Below are positions 32,211-42,648 of a DNA stretch of 64,000 bases, piece by piece. The notes beneath the pieces are model-generated. The model did no database searches, had not been told where the DNA came from, and saw only the letters and a program-made list of their open reading frames with translations. The DNA is from Sulfurovum sp. (GTDB lineage Bacteria; Campylobacterota; Campylobacteria; Campylobacterales; Sulfurovaceae): positions 1 to 64,000 of the forward strand of contig NZ_WGDD01000057.1 in assembly GCF_015493435.1 (NCBI RefSeq). Reading direction: 5' to 3'. Made by a program: the position numbers and the translations under genes. The stretch's first letter is position 1. Every line of letters starts with the position of its first letter.

Positions 32211-35201
32211 TTATTTCCCTTTCAGGTACCCCATTGCCGTTGCAATAATATCATCGTCATCTTTGCTTCCTGATTTGAGTACTACCCGTTCTGTTCCCTC
32301 TTCCCGGAATTCGATGAAAACATTCTCACCGTAGGAAGAAACTTTGGAAATGCCTTGTTCTCTTGCCAGTACTTTCATGACCATGACATCAATGAACTGG
32401 CGGGTGATCGTGTCAAGCTTTCCGAAACGGTCCGCGATCTCAGCTTCAATCTCATAGACTTCACCTGTAGTTTCACACAGGGAAAGCCGGCGGTAGAGTT
32501 CAAGGCGCAGCCTGTCTTCTTCGATAAGTTCCTCACTCAGGTAGGCATCAATAGCCAGTTTCATATCGATATTATGTGCCACTTCCTTATCCTGCCCGGA
32601 AAGTTCGCGTATAGCATCTTCAAGCATACGCAGGTAAAGTGAATAACCGATCTGCTTGATATGCCCGCTCTGCGCTTCACCGATAATGTTCCCGCCGCCG
32701 CGTATTTCAAGGTCATGAAACGCCAGAACGGCACCGGAGCCGAGATCGGAGTGGGACTCGAGTGCAATGAGTCTCTTTCTTGCATTTTCGGTCAGTCTGT
32801 CTTTGTCTGTCACCATAAAATAACAGTACCCTTCCCTGCCGCCGCGGCCGACACGGCCTCTCAGCTGATGCAGATCGGCTATACCGAAATTGTCTGCACC
32901 GTCCACGATCATTGTATTGGCATGGGGCATATGAATACCGGACTCAACAATAGATGTGGAGAGCAGCACATCATACTCCCCATCCTCGAACTTCATCATT
33001 TCATCTTCTGTCTCTTTTGCCGAGATCCTGGAGTGCAGAACGGCAATACGGAGTTTGGGCAAAATATCAAGTAGAGCCTTCTTCTTCTCTTCTATACCTG
33101 CAATGGAATTGAACACATAAAATATCTGTCCTCCGCGGCGCATTTCACGTAAAACAGCTTCTTTAATCACTTTGGTATCGTAACTCTTAACAAACGTACG
33201 CACACCCTGACGTTCTGTCGGCGGGGTAAGTATTTCGGAAAAACTTTTGACTTCGGAGAGTGCCAGGTTCAGAGAACGCGGTATCGGAGTAGCCGACATT
33301 GAAAGCAGATGTACATCAATGGAAATCTCTTTAAGAGCCTCTTTCTGCTTTACCCCGAACTTATGTTCTTCATCAATGACCACCAGTGCAAGATTCTTGA
33401 ACTTTGCTTTGAGCAGCGCATGGGTACCGACCACCACATCAATCGTTCCCTCCTCAAGCCCTCTGAGTATCGCGTTCTTCTCTTTGGCCGTAGAGAACCG
33501 GTCAAGTTTGGCTACGCTGATACCATAGTCATAGAAACGCTCCTTCAGGCTCTTGTAGTGCTGGGAACTGAGCAGGGTCGTAGGCGCGATCATCATTGCC
33601 TGATAACCGTTCTTCACGGACACGAACATTCCGTTCATCGCCACTTCTGTTTTTCCGAACCCTACATCCGCAGAGAGCAGCCGGTCCATCATCCTGCCCG
33701 AACTCATATCATCCAGCATTTCATTGATGGCCTTCTCCTGGTCTTCGGTATGAAGAAATCCTGCTTTAGACATGAAAAGCGTATGCTCTTCCCTGTCTAT
33801 TTTCATCTGGATCCCTTTTTTAAGATGGCGTTGGGCAGAAAGATTGATGATCTGGGAGGCGATAGCGAAAAGCTTTTCCTTCACTTTTCCCTTAAGCTTC
33901 CTGAAACTCGCTTTCCCCAGTCTATCCAGTACCGGAAGAGCACCTCCTTCCGCCACATAACGGTCTATGACTTCAAGACTTGAAACAGGAATGAGCAGCG
34001 AATCCTCATTTTGGTAAAAGATCACCACAAATTCACTGGTCGCACCAAGTACATCACGTTTTTCGATCCCTTTGAATATCCCTACGCCATGATTCTCATG
34101 CACCACATAATCACCTGGTTTGAGCTCATCAAGAATGATCGTCGCTTTTTTGACCCTTTTTTTCTTAAGCGGTTTGTTGAGAGAAATAATGAGTTTGTCA
34201 TCCCCTATGAGATTGACGATACCCTCCTGGTAAACAAAATCAATATTCTCAAAACTGCTTAACTCCGAACCCCGTACAATACTCTCGTTCTTTGCAATAA
34301 CCGTGATCTGTTTGTCTTTATGCATTTCGAGCAGTTTGTTAGGATCGACCGCTTCAAGGTCGCGGTACCGGTTCCCTTCCGGAACAGCCGGAAGCAGAAA
34401 ATCTTTTCTGGGGACCAGAGGTTCTCCCAGTTCATAAATCTCTTTGAGCTCATCATCCAGATTGCTTGCCCATACGGTACTGAACTGGCGAAGCGCGTTT
34501 TCACCGAGATCTTCAAGGTGCCAAAGTCCCAGAGAATCTATATCTTTGACGAACGTATCGTAACTGCTTCTCTCTACTCTGCCTTTGAGCGCCTCAAACT
34601 GTTCTTTGTCAAGTGCAAGAAAAGCCGGGATAAAAACGGCACGCTCCAACTCTTCTTCAAAACGTTTCTGTGTTGTTTCGTCATAATGCTGAATCGATTC
34701 TATTTCATCATCAAAAAGAGATATACGGTACGGTTTTTCAGCATTGGTGGGAAAGATATCGATAATATCTCCACGGAACGATACCTCTCCTCTGCCCGCA
34801 GCAATATCGGTAAAATGGTATCCCCAATGGTACAGTTTTTCTTTCAATTCGTTCAGATCAACAGTATCGCCAAACTCCAGTATATGCCGAGAAAAATACT
34901 CCGGTTTCGCAAACGGCAACAGTACCGTACGGACCGGTGCAACCATTATTTTTCGTTTTTCAGAACGATAATAGGCAGAAAGCTGGGAAAAAAGGACTTG
35001 AATATCTTCTCCATAGGCACGCAGGTCTTCTCCCGTATTGACCCGAAGGTCGGGCAGGACGAAAGTGTCAAACCCGAGCAGTACAGATACATCACGTATC
35101 TGCTCTGCTTCTTTGTCATCTTTGCACAGAAGCAGTTTCTCTTCTTTCAGCTCTTCCAAATATTCGTATATGTTGCTTTGATAGATCACGCTTTTCTCCA
35201 A
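32211..35201 (-). CDS. mfd: Transcription-repair coupling factor
   Basis: A 996-residue Mfd: removes RNA polymerase stalled at lesions and recruits UvrA. Seen in order: UvrB-like N-terminal domains (RGEVSFRGDIIDIFPTNA), RNA polymerase-interacting CarD-like domain (LKPGDYVVHENHGVGIFKG), helicase motor with Walker A (ADVGFGKTEVA), DEEH box (VVIDEEHKFGVKQ), SATPIPRSLNLAL, and LRGRVGRGGREGYCY. Slightly shorter than E. coli Mfd, as is usual for Campylobacterota. It is followed on the same strand by the two-component genes but separated by promoter C. Confidence 0.96.
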   Translation of the reverse strand: MEKSVIYQSNIYEYLEELKEEKLLLCKDDKEAEQIRDVSVLLGFDTFVLPDLRVNTGEDLRAYGEDIQVLFSQLSAYYRSEKRKIMVAPVRTVLLPFAKPEYFSRHILEFGDTVDLNELKEKLYHWGYHFTDIAAGRGEVSFRGDIIDIFPTNAEKPYRISLFDDEIESIQHYDETTQKRFEEELERAVFIPAFLALDKEQFEALKGRVERSSYDTFVKDIDSLGLWHLEDLGENALRQFSTVWASNLDDELKEIYELGEPLVPRKDFLLPAVPEGNRYRDLEAVDPNKLLEMHKDKQITVIAKNESIVRGSELSSFENIDFVYQEGIVNLIGDDKLIISLNKPLKKKRVKKATIILDELKPGDYVVHENHGVGIFKGIEKRDVLGATSEFVVIFYQNEDSLLIPVSSLEVIDRYVAEGGALPVLDRLGKASFRKLKGKVKEKLFAIASQIINLSAQRHLKKGIQMKIDREEHTLFMSKAGFLHTEDQEKAINEMLDDMSSGRMMDRLLSADVGFGKTEVAMNGMFVSVKNGYQAMMIAPTTLLSSQHYKSLKERFYDYGISVAKLDRFSTAKEKNAILRGLEEGTIDVVVGTHALLKAKFKNLALVVIDEEHKFGVKQKEALKEISIDVHLLSMSATPIPRSLNLALSEVKSFSEILTPPTERQGVRTFVKSYDTKVIKEAVLREMRRGGQIFYVFNSIAGIEEKKKALLDILPKLRIAVLHSRISAKETEDEMMKFEDGEYDVLLSTSIVESGIHMPHANTMIVDGADNFGIADLHQLRGRVGRGGREGYCYFMVTDKDRLTENARKRLIALESHSDLGSGAVLAFHDLEIRGGGNIIGEAQSGHIKQIGYSLYLRMLEDAIRELSGQDKEVAHNIDMKLAIDAYLSEELIEEDRLRLELYRRLSLCETTGEVYEIEAEIADRFGKLDTITRQFIDVMVMKVLAREQGISKVSSYGENVFIEFREEGTERVVLKSGSKDDDDIIATAMGYLKGK

Positions 35202-35258
35202 ATTTTACCTTTAAAAGCGGATTGCATCCGCTCTGCAGGATTCCTCACAGGATACGGG

Positions 35259-36464
35259 TTACTCACCATCGTCATATGACTTTAAAAAGGCTTCAACCGT
35301 ATAAAATGATCCAAATACCAGGTAATGTTCTTTTTGATCGATAGTATGCTCGAAATGCCGGTAGGATATGTCAACACGGTTCAATGCTTTTTCTATATTT
35401 TCAAGCGTCGTTGCACGCTGTGAGTCGATCCTGATGATCTCCACTCTTTTCACTTTTGGTTTCAGTATTGTCAAAACTTTTTCATAATCTTTATCATCCA
35501 GAGCGTTGTAAACCAGTACCGTATCCGGCTCCATTGCTTCAGCGACCACTCCGGCCGCCAGAGGATTATGCCCTACATCAATACGGATATTTTTGGCTAG
35601 GGGGTAAAAACGTCCGAAAAGTTCCAACGATGACAAAGTATCCACATTATAGGGAAGTTGCAATATATCAAGTGCCTGAATCGCTACCACAGCATTGTCT
35701 GCAAGATATTTGGGCCAGCCTTTTTGCTTCGCGATATTTTTCAACTTCAGGATATTTTTTCCAAATTCTGCAGGATAGATATCATCCATACTCCGGGCAA
35801 GCACAAGAGATGCCCCTGCCTCAGATACAATCCTTTCTGCCACCTCAACCACCTCTTCATACGGCTGCGGTGCCAATAATACGCTCTTTTGAATACTCCG
35901 TATCTTTGTAGCAGCGATCTCTTCAATGGAATTTCCCAAAAAAGCCTGATGGTCTATGCCTATGGGCGTAATGACGGAAAGTTCCTTGTCGCAGACATTG
36001 CTTGCATCAAATTCCCCGCCAAGACCCGCTTCAAGTACCATAAGGTCACATTTTTCAAACACCACGAATGCCAAAAGGGTCGTATATTCAAAATAGGTGA
36101 GTGCTTCACTCATTTTCTTTCCCAAAATAGCAAAAAGTCTTTGGTGTGCCAATTCCAACACTTCATCTGAAGCATCTTCCCCATTGAGCCAGATGCGTTC
36201 ATTGAAGGTTAAAATATGCGGTGACGTATAATGACCGACCGACGTACCTGTTCCCTGCTTCCTGCTGTCTGCTCCAAAGAAAGCAAGATGGGCGATCATC
36301 CTTCCTGTTGAACCCTTGCCGTTCGTACCGACGACATGAATGGTTCCCGGACGGCTGATGTGCGGTTGAAGCATCCTGTATGCACTCTGTACACGTTCAT
36401 GGTCAATCTCTTTGTAATAGAGCGGTTTTTGTGCTAAAAATTCTATGATTGACAAAATTTCCAC
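35259..36464 (-). CDS. folC: Folylpolyglutamate synthase / dihydrofolate synthase
   Basis: 401 residues. Mur-ligase-like ATP-binding loop GTNGKGSTGRMIAHL (about 46-60), the folate-family segment GHYTSPHILTFNERIWLNG, and LEAGLGGEFDASNV. The enzyme adds glutamate to folates. The start is 3 bp after the lptE stop, in a leuS-lptE-folC-mfd series also found in Campylobacter. Confidence 0.93.
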   Translation of the reverse strand: MEILSIIEFLAQKPLYYKEIDHERVQSAYRMLQPHISRPGTIHVVGTNGKGSTGRMIAHLAFFGADSRKQGTGTSVGHYTSPHILTFNERIWLNGEDASDEVLELAHQRLFAILGKKMSEALTYFEYTTLLAFVVFEKCDLMVLEAGLGGEFDASNVCDKELSVITPIGIDHQAFLGNSIEEIAATKIRSIQKSVLLAPQPYEEVVEVAERIVSEAGASLVLARSMDDIYPAEFGKNILKLKNIAKQKGWPKYLADNAVVAIQALDILQLPYNVDTLSSLELFGRFYPLAKNIRIDVGHNPLAAGVVAEAMEPDTVLVYNALDDKDYEKVLTILKPKVKRVEIIRIDSQRATTLENIEKALNRVDISYRHFEHTIDQKEHYLVFGSFYTVEAFLKSYDDGE

Positions 36465-36466
36465 TG

Positions 36467-37030
36467 CTAACGGGTACCTGCTGCCTGCCCGTTTTCCACC
36501 AGCATGCCTTTCGCACTGGCATAGGCAAGGAATTCATTGAGCGCTTTTCCCAGTCCTTTGCGGATCGCTTCGGTCCTCAGTGCGGAAGAGGTCAGAGAAC
36601 TTTCTTCGATATCCGACTCGAAAATAGAAGAGATTGTTTTGGAAAGTTCACCCTGCTTGGTAACCATATCGAACTTCACCCGTATATTGGCACGGTAGCG
36701 TACCACATAACCATTCTCATAGGCAAGCGGGGTAAATGTACTCCCTTTGTAATCTATACGTATCCGGCTTTCAGCCTGTTCTTTGGGCACAAGATGTCCT
36801 TTAAAACGTGTATAGACAAGCCGGTTCATTTCGTCCTTGACATACGGTGCATTCTCCGGTTCCACCCTGTCTATCACCACTTTGACATATATCTTGTCTG
36901 AAAAAACATGACGGATGAGATGGGAGGAAGGCTTATATCCGCAGGCGGTCAACAGCAGCATCCCTGCTGCTATTAACGTAAATAGTGTCGGTTTGTTTTG
37001 GTGCGCAAAATGATTACTTATTAGATTCAT
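36467..37030 (-). CDS. lptE: LPS-assembly lipoprotein LptE-like
   Basis: 187 residues with a lipoprotein signal (lipobox LTAC, Cys at about residue 31) and the segment CGYKPSSHLIRHVFSDKIYV characteristic of LptE. It would plug and fold the LptD barrel that exports lipopolysaccharide. The location between leuS and folC matches Campylobacter jejuni. The leuS-lptE gap carries two palindromes (37102-37118, 37053-37069). Confidence 0.82.
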   Translation of the reverse strand: MNLISNHFAHQNKPTLFTLIAAGMLLLTACGYKPSSHLIRHVFSDKIYVKVVIDRVEPENAPYVKDEMNRLVYTRFKGHLVPKEQAESRIRIDYKGSTFTPLAYENGYVVRYRANIRVKFDMVTKQGELSKTISSIFESDIEESSLTSSALRTEAIRKGLGKALNEFLAYASAKGMLVENGQAAGTR

Positions 37031-37052
37031 ATTCTTTCTTCTTCATTGAATA

Positions 37053-37118
37053 AAAGCAAAATTTGCTTTACTTTCACTATTCACTCTTAATGATTCACCC
37101 CAAGGGCACTTGTCCCTT
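37053..37118. repeat. Two short palindromes between leuS and lptE
   Basis: AAAGCAAA-A-TTTGCTTT (37053-37069) and AAGGG-CACTTGT-CCCTT (37102-37118). The second resembles the GGG-x-CCCTTGTGG arms of the repeat near 20.58 kb. Either could stabilise or end the leuS message. Confidence 0.4.
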
Positions 37119-37139
37119 CGGTCAGGCGCACTATACCGC

Positions 37140-39581
37140 TTAAGCCGGCTTCACCGCCAGGTTAACCAGCTTACCCGGTACAACGATCTCTTTGACGATC
37201 TGCATTCCCTGAAGCCATTTGCTTCCTGCCTCTTTGGCGGCGGCAAGTATTTCATCTTTGGCAGCAGACGGAGAAACTTCTATCTCGGTCCGTTTTTTAC
37301 CGCCGATCATTACCACATAGAGTATACTTTCCTGAACGAAAACTTCCTCTTTCACTTCAAGCACCGCGTTAAAATTCTTTCTGTTAAAAAGCATTTCACT
37401 CAATTCGGCCGCTGTATGCGGAATGATAGGCTCAAGCAGGTTGAGCATAATGAACATGCCTTCCGTCCAAACCGCTCCGTTGTTCTGCTTGTCCAGTGCA
37501 TTCAATGCTTCCATACAGGCCGCAATCAGTGTATTGAATGCAAAAGTTTTTTCATAGACATCCGTGGATTTCTGCAACGCCTCATACACTTTTACACGTG
37601 CCAGTTTCGATGCTTTGTCCAGACTTTCCTGATCGATATCCGGCAATGTGCTTCCTGTCACTTTCGATTTTCTGTCATACAGTTTTTTAATAAACCGGAA
37701 TGCCCCTTCGACCGCAGAGTCATTCCATTCCAGCTCTTTTTGCGGCGGTGCGGCAAAAAGGATAAAGAGCCGTGCCGTATCGGCACCGTATTTCTCCACC
37801 AGTGCATCCGGATCGACTGTATTGCCTTTGGACTTGCTCATTTTGGCACCGTCCATCAGCACCATTCCCTGTGTCAAAAGCCTGTTGAAAGGCTCATCAA
37901 TGTCATGGTGGCCAAGATCACGCAGCACCTTGGTAAAGAAACGTGCATAGAGCAGGTGAAGGATCGCATGCTCAATACCTCCGATATACTGATCTACTCC
38001 CAACCAGTAATTTGCATCTGCTTTGTCAATGCCCACTTCATTCCATCGCTTCGGATTGGTCGCATAGCGGAACTGATACCAGCTGGACTGTACAAAGGTA
38101 TCGAGGGTATCCGTCTCCCGGACAGCATCCTGCCCGCATTTCGGGCAGGCACAGTACTTCCATGTCGGATGGTTTTCCAGAGGGTTCCCCTCGCCGGTGA
38201 TCTCTACATCTTCGGGCAGTGCAACAGGAAGGTTCTCTCTTTTTTCGGGGACCAGACCGCAGCTGGGACAATGCACAAATGGAATCGGTGCTCCCCAATA
38301 GCGCTGACGGCTGATACCCCAGTTGCGCAGTTTGTAATTGGTCGTTCCTCTGCCCTTGCCCTCTTCTTCCATTATATTTATAATGGCAGTCTTTGCCTCT
38401 TCATTGTCCACACAGGAAAAACGGCCGCTGTCCCTAAGTGTACCCGGACCGGTATAGGGAAGTTCACTGCCGCCCTCGATGACACGTTTTATCGGCAAAG
38501 CATACTTCGTGGCAAATTCAAAATCTCTCTCATCATGCGCCGGTACTGCCATGACAGCACCGCCGCCGTACGAAGCAAGTACAAAGTTGGCAACCCAAAC
38601 CGGGATCTCTTCCCCTGTTTGGGGATGGATCACGGAAATACCGAGCGGATACCCCTCTTTGCCCTGCTGTGCACGCTCCACTTCAGTCATATTGCTGATG
38701 GCTTTGATCTTCTCTGCCGTCCTGGTATCCAACAGTCCATGTTCAAGCATATATTTGGTAATAGGATGTTCGGCCGCCAGCGCTGAATAGGTTATCCCGA
38801 AGAGCGTATCGGGGCGGGTAGTAAAGACTTCATAGCCGTCAAACTTGCCGTTAAGCTTCTTTCGGCTCTCTTCACTCAGTTCAAATCTGAATTCCAGCCC
38901 CTGTGATTTTCCTATCCAGTTGCGCTGCATTGCAATGACCTGCGAAGGCCATTTTCCCTCAAGCTGTTCCAGGTCGTCAAGCAGTTCATCTGCATATCTG
39001 ATGATATCGAGATAATACCCGGGCATCTCTTTAAGCTGCACTTCATTGTCACAGCGCCAGCAGCACCCTTCTTCAACCTGCTCGTTCGCCAGTACCGTAT
39101 GACACGATTCACACCAGTTGACCGTGGTACTCTCACGGTAAAGCAGACCTTTTTCAAACATTTCAATAATAAACTTCTGCTCATGCTTGGTATAGAGCGG
39201 ATCACAGGTCGCGAATTCACGTGTTTTCGAAAAAGAAAGCCCCAGTGAGTTAAGCTCTTTGCGCATATAGTCAATATTGCTGTAAGTCCATTCCCTGGGA
39301 TGTTTTCCGTGTTTGATCGCAGCATTCTCCGCAGGCATACCAAAAGCATCCCAGCCTATGGGGTGCAGCACATTGAAATCCTGTTTTCTGTAATAGCGGG
39401 CGAATGCATCACCGATCGCATAGTTCCTTACATGCCCCATATGCAGACGTCCGCTGGGGAACGGGAACATACTCAAAATATATTTTTTCTTCTGCTCATG
39501 CGAATCGGAGGGCTCGAAAGCCTGTTCCTCTTCCCATATTTTCTGCCACTTTGCTTCAATCTCACCGGGAGTATAACTCAT
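37140..39581 (-). CDS. leuS: Leucyl-tRNA synthetase
   Basis: 813-residue class I synthetase. HIGH motif in [18 protein letters not shown] (about 41-57), zinc-type Cys cluster (CESCHTVL ... CCWRCD), CP1 editing domain ([16 protein letters not shown]), [12 protein letters not shown], and anticodon-binding C-terminal region. It charges tRNA-Leu. Start ATG 39581. The long reading frame on the opposite strand (37110-38786) is a shadow. Confidence 0.97.
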   Translation of the reverse strand: MSYTPGEIEAKWQKIWEEEQAFEPSDSHEQKKKYILSMFPFPSGRLHMGHVRNYAIGDAFARYYRKQDFNVLHPIGWDAFGMPAENAAIKHGKHPREWTYSNIDYMRKELNSLGLSFSKTREFATCDPLYTKHEQKFIIEMFEKGLLYRESTTVNWCESCHTVLANEQVEEGCCWRCDNEVQLKEMPGYYLDIIRYADELLDDLEQLEGKWPSQVIAMQRNWIGKSQGLEFRFELSEESRKKLNGKFDGYEVFTTRPDTLFGITYSALAAEHPITKYMLEHGLLDTRTAEKIKAISNMTEVERAQQGKEGYPLGISVIHPQTGEEIPVWVANFVLASYGGGAVMAVPAHDERDFEFATKYALPIKRVIEGGSELPYTGPGTLRDSGRFSCVDNEEAKTAIINIMEEEGKGRGTTNYKLRNWGISRQRYWGAPIPFVHCPSCGLVPEKRENLPVALPEDVEITGEGNPLENHPTWKYCACPKCGQDAVRETDTLDTFVQSSWYQFRYATNPKRWNEVGIDKADANYWLGVDQYIGGIEHAILHLLYARFFTKVLRDLGHHDIDEPFNRLLTQGMVLMDGAKMSKSKGNTVDPDALVEKYGADTARLFILFAAPPQKELEWNDSAVEGAFRFIKKLYDRKSKVTGSTLPDIDQESLDKASKLARVKVYEALQKSTDVYEKTFAFNTLIAACMEALNALDKQNNGAVWTEGMFIMLNLLEPIIPHTAAELSEMLFNRKNFNAVLEVKEEVFVQESILYVVMIGGKKRTEIEVSPSAAKDEILAAAKEAGSKWLQGMQIVKEIVVPGKLVNLAVKPA

Positions 39582-39683
39582 AATTTCTCGCTTATGTATA
39601 GTTGTTTAATTGCCAGGATTATAGCAAAGATGGGGTTAGGAGTAGTTGTGTCAACGGTTTGCAGAGTGCAGGCAATGTATACG

Positions 39684-40565
39684 TTATTGAAACGTATTGC
39701 ATTGCCTCATATCGCCGGACTCAAATCCGCGTTTGAACCACGCCACACGCTGTCGGGAACTCCCATGTGTAAAAGTGTCGGGACGCACATGCCCCGTAGC
39801 CTCTTTTTGCAGGGTATCATCACCGATGGACGAAGCGGCACGCAGCGCTTCTTCTGCATCACCGGGTTCAAGCATATGGAATTTTTTCTGCGCATAGTGG
39901 CCCCATATACCGGCATAACAGTCTGCCTGAAGCTCGACTCTTACCTGCAGGGCATTCGCTTTTGCACTGCTGCCTCCCCAACGCTGCTTCAAGCGCTGCA
40001 CTTTGTCAAGCGTACCCTGGATATCCTGGACATGATGGCCGATCTCATGTGCCAGCACATAGGCCTGTGCAAAATCTCCCGGTGCATTGTGACGCTGGGC
40101 AAGCTCATCAAAAAAACCAAGATCAAGATAGACTTTCTTGTCCACAGGACAGTAGAAAGGTCCCATTTGAGACTGTGCACTTCCGCAGCCGCTTCGGGTA
40201 TATCCCCGGTACAGTACCATGACCGGTTTACTGTAGCGCATACCGTACTGCGCCAGCACTTCTGTCCATACATCTTCCGTACTTTTAAGCACTTTTTTAA
40301 TGAATACCGCACGTTTTTCATCTTCTGCTCTGTTGACATGATGAGCAGAAGAACTGCCGACACCAACCAGAGACAGAGGATTGTAACCCATGAGATAGGC
40401 AACTGCAACTGCACCGACGATCAGCAGTCCCAGTTTGGAACGCAGCAGAGGTTTCACTATCGGCCACAGCATCACCATTGTACGCATATCGAGACCACCG
40501 CCTTTTCCGGTCGAAGCACGCCGGTCGTCAACGTTCCTGCTCTCCTCTTCGTTATCCATTCTCAT
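39684..40565 (-). CDS. Neutral zinc metallopeptidase (YpfJ family)
   Basis: 293 residues: cytoplasmic N-terminus, one membrane helix (LLIVGAVAVAYLMG, about 64-80), then a peptidase domain with HEIGHH (about residue 170) and a downstream RVELQADCYAGIWGHY segment supplying the third zinc ligand. It matches the YpfJ / Zn-peptidase-2 family of membrane-anchored putative proteases. Substrate unknown. It is divergent from dnaX and convergent with nothing; leuS lies 102 bp downstream on the same strand. Confidence 0.88.
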   Translation of the reverse strand: MRMDNEEESRNVDDRRASTGKGGGLDMRTMVMLWPIVKPLLRSKLGLLIVGAVAVAYLMGYNPLSLVGVGSSSAHHVNRAEDEKRAVFIKKVLKSTEDVWTEVLAQYGMRYSKPVMVLYRGYTRSGCGSAQSQMGPFYCPVDKKVYLDLGFFDELAQRHNAPGDFAQAYVLAHEIGHHVQDIQGTLDKVQRLKQRWGGSSAKANALQVRVELQADCYAGIWGHYAQKKFHMLEPGDAEEALRAASSIGDDTLQKEATGHVRPDTFTHGSSRQRVAWFKRGFESGDMRQCNTFQ

Positions 40566-40623
40566 CGCTCATCCTTGATGCTTTTTTCTTATCCGATTAT
40601 ACCAACCAAAAGTAAAATTTAAC

Positions 40624-40629
40624 TACAAT
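40624..40629 (+). promoter_or_regulatory. -10 box for dnaX
   Basis: TACAAT, 33 bp before the GTG start at 40657, in an AT-rich region shared with the divergent peptidase gene. Confidence 0.45.
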
Positions 40630-40656
40630 ATATATACTGAAAAATGAGGAGCCTCT

Positions 40657-42624
40657 GTGTCATTAGCCTTAGCAAGAAAATACCGTCCTGCCACCTTTGA
40701 CGACCTGATCGGACAGGATGCAGTCTCTCAGACCCTTTCCCTTGCACTCGACGGGAACAGACTCTCCCATGCCTACCTTTTTTCCGGGCTCAGAGGGAGC
40801 GGAAAGACTTCCACTGCACGTATTTTCGCCAAGGCACTGCTGTGTGAACAGGGTCCGACTTCCCGTCCCTGCGGTACCTGTACCCACTGCATTATGGCTG
40901 CCGAAAACCGGCATATGGATATTATCGAGATGGATGCGGCGTCCAACCGTGGTATCGATGACATCAAAGACCTTATTGAACATACCAAATACAAACCCAG
41001 TTCGGCACGCTACAAGATCTTCATCATCGATGAAGTCCATATGCTGACTTCCCAGGCATTCAATGCCCTGCTGAAAACACTCGAAGAACCGCCGGATTTC
41101 GTCAAATTCATTCTCGCAACCACCGATCCGCTGAAGCTGCCTGCCACCATCCTTTCACGTACACAGCACTTCAGGTTCAAAAAAATCCCACAGAATCTCG
41201 TACTGAACCATCTGGAACATATCCTCAACCTTGAAAAAACAGGGTATGAGAAAGAAGCACTTGAAATCATCGCCCGCTCGGGTGCAGGAAGCCTGAGGGA
41301 CTCACTTACCCTTCTCGACCAGGCCATTGTCTACTCCAAGAATTTTGTGGATGTCGGCACGGTCACCGGTATGCTCGGTATTATTGAACCGAGTCTGCTG
41401 GAAGCCCTGCTTGGCAATATCCTTCAGAAAGACACTGTAAAAATTCTCGAATTCATCAAACTTGCCTCCGATTATGAAGCAGAAATGATCCTTGATGAGC
41501 TGACACTGTACCTTAAAGAACTTCTGCTTACGGGGAACAGCACGCTCAGTCCTATGATCATCGAGCGTTTTTTCCGCATTATTGCCCAGTCCAAAAGTCT
41601 GCTTTCCCTTGGAAGTGACGGAGAGTTCGTCCTTTCACTCGCACTTTTCAAAATGATGGAAGCGCTGGAGATCAGAGATATAGATACAATGATACGCGGC
41701 CTTGAAAAAGAACTCAAAGGTGTTGAAGTCTCGGAGATCATGGTTTCCACACCGGTTCCCGATCTTGCTGCTCCCCCAAAAGTGATCACTATTACTGAAG
41801 AAGAGATTGTAGCGACAATACCCAGATCCGACAGTCGGAATGCCGCATTAAGCGTAAAAGATACAGAAGAAAAAGTACCTGCTGAGGATTTGTCCGCTCA
41901 TGGGCAGGAGCTTAAAACAGTACACAACACAGATTCATCCGCCGATTCCATTGAAACACAGACACATGAAGCAGAAATGCAAACCCGGCCGCTTGTAAAG
42001 ACTGAAGCAAGCAGTCAAAAAGAACATACGCAGAAGGTAGATGGATCCGCCCTGCACGAGACAGAAGAAACAGTCAATACCCAGACTAAAATACAGGAAA
42101 ACATATCTCCGCTCAACACCCAGCGTGCAACACCCAACACGGACAGGTTCAAAGAACTTGTCTCCAAGATCTATGACCGGAACTACGATCTGGGAAGCTG
42201 CTTTGAAAGAAATATCGAATTTGAAAGCTTCGCCGAACACAAGCTGACCTGGAGTTCCACGGCAGAGGAAGAAGAGAAAAAGATGCTCATCAACAATTGG
42301 GGTCTCATCAATATGTTCGTTAAAGATCTCTTCGGATACGAAACCAAAATAGTCAATATCGCTAAAAAAAAAACGATCACCCAAGAAAGCAGTCTCCCGG
42401 TAGAAACACCGCCTGAAAACATACCTGCTGCGTCATGTGGCGAGGACGGCAGCGCCTCGATGATAGAAGATATTGAAATGAAAAGTTCCTGTATCGCCCC
42501 CGAAGCAGGCAGCACTGAGGCGGCCAAAGAGAAAGATCCCTCTTCCCTCCTGGAAGAACCCATGATCAAAGAAGCGATTGCACTCTTCAATCCCAAAAAA
42601 GTCAGAATAAAAAGAAATACATAA
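40657..42624 (+). CDS. dnaX: DNA polymerase III subunit gamma/tau
   Basis: 655-residue clamp-loader ATPase. Walker A SGLRGSGKTSTARIFAKALL, zinc module CGTCTHC, Walker B/DEAH-like IIDEVHMLTSQAFNALLKTLEEPP and sensor ILATTDPLKLPATILSRTQ. Residues about 360-490 are a variable acidic linker, then a tau-type C-terminal domain. The start is GTG, with GAGGAG 6 bp upstream and the protein beginning SLALARKYRP. A run of ten A residues (42364-42373) lies in the coding sequence near the end; slippage there would end the protein within 10-15 codons. Confidence 0.95.
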   Translation: MSLALARKYRPATFDDLIGQDAVSQTLSLALDGNRLSHAYLFSGLRGSGKTSTARIFAKALLCEQGPTSRPCGTCTHCIMAAENRHMDIIEMDAASNRGIDDIKDLIEHTKYKPSSARYKIFIIDEVHMLTSQAFNALLKTLEEPPDFVKFILATTDPLKLPATILSRTQHFRFKKIPQNLVLNHLEHILNLEKTGYEKEALEIIARSGAGSLRDSLTLLDQAIVYSKNFVDVGTVTGMLGIIEPSLLEALLGNILQKDTVKILEFIKLASDYEAEMILDELTLYLKELLLTGNSTLSPMIIERFFRIIAQSKSLLSLGSDGEFVLSLALFKMMEALEIRDIDTMIRGLEKELKGVEVSEIMVSTPVPDLAAPPKVITITEEEIVATIPRSDSRNAALSVKDTEEKVPAEDLSAHGQELKTVHNTDSSADSIETQTHEAEMQTRPLVKTEASSQKEHTQKVDGSALHETEETVNTQTKIQENISPLNTQRATPNTDRFKELVSKIYDRNYDLGSCFERNIEFESFAEHKLTWSSTAEEEEKKMLINNWGLINMFVKDLFGYETKIVNIAKKKTITQESSLPVETPPENIPAASCGEDGSASMIEDIEMKSSCIAPEAGSTEAAKEKDPSSLLEEPMIKEAIALFNPKKVRIKRNT

Positions 42625-42648
42625 AGCATTGGCGGGAAATTACCGGCC

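Noticed and set aside
37110-38786. 558-codon open frame opposite leuS
   Set aside because: Lies fully antisense to a clear leucyl-tRNA synthetase; composition (many Cys, His, Phe, Arg) is that of a shadow frame and no domain is seen.
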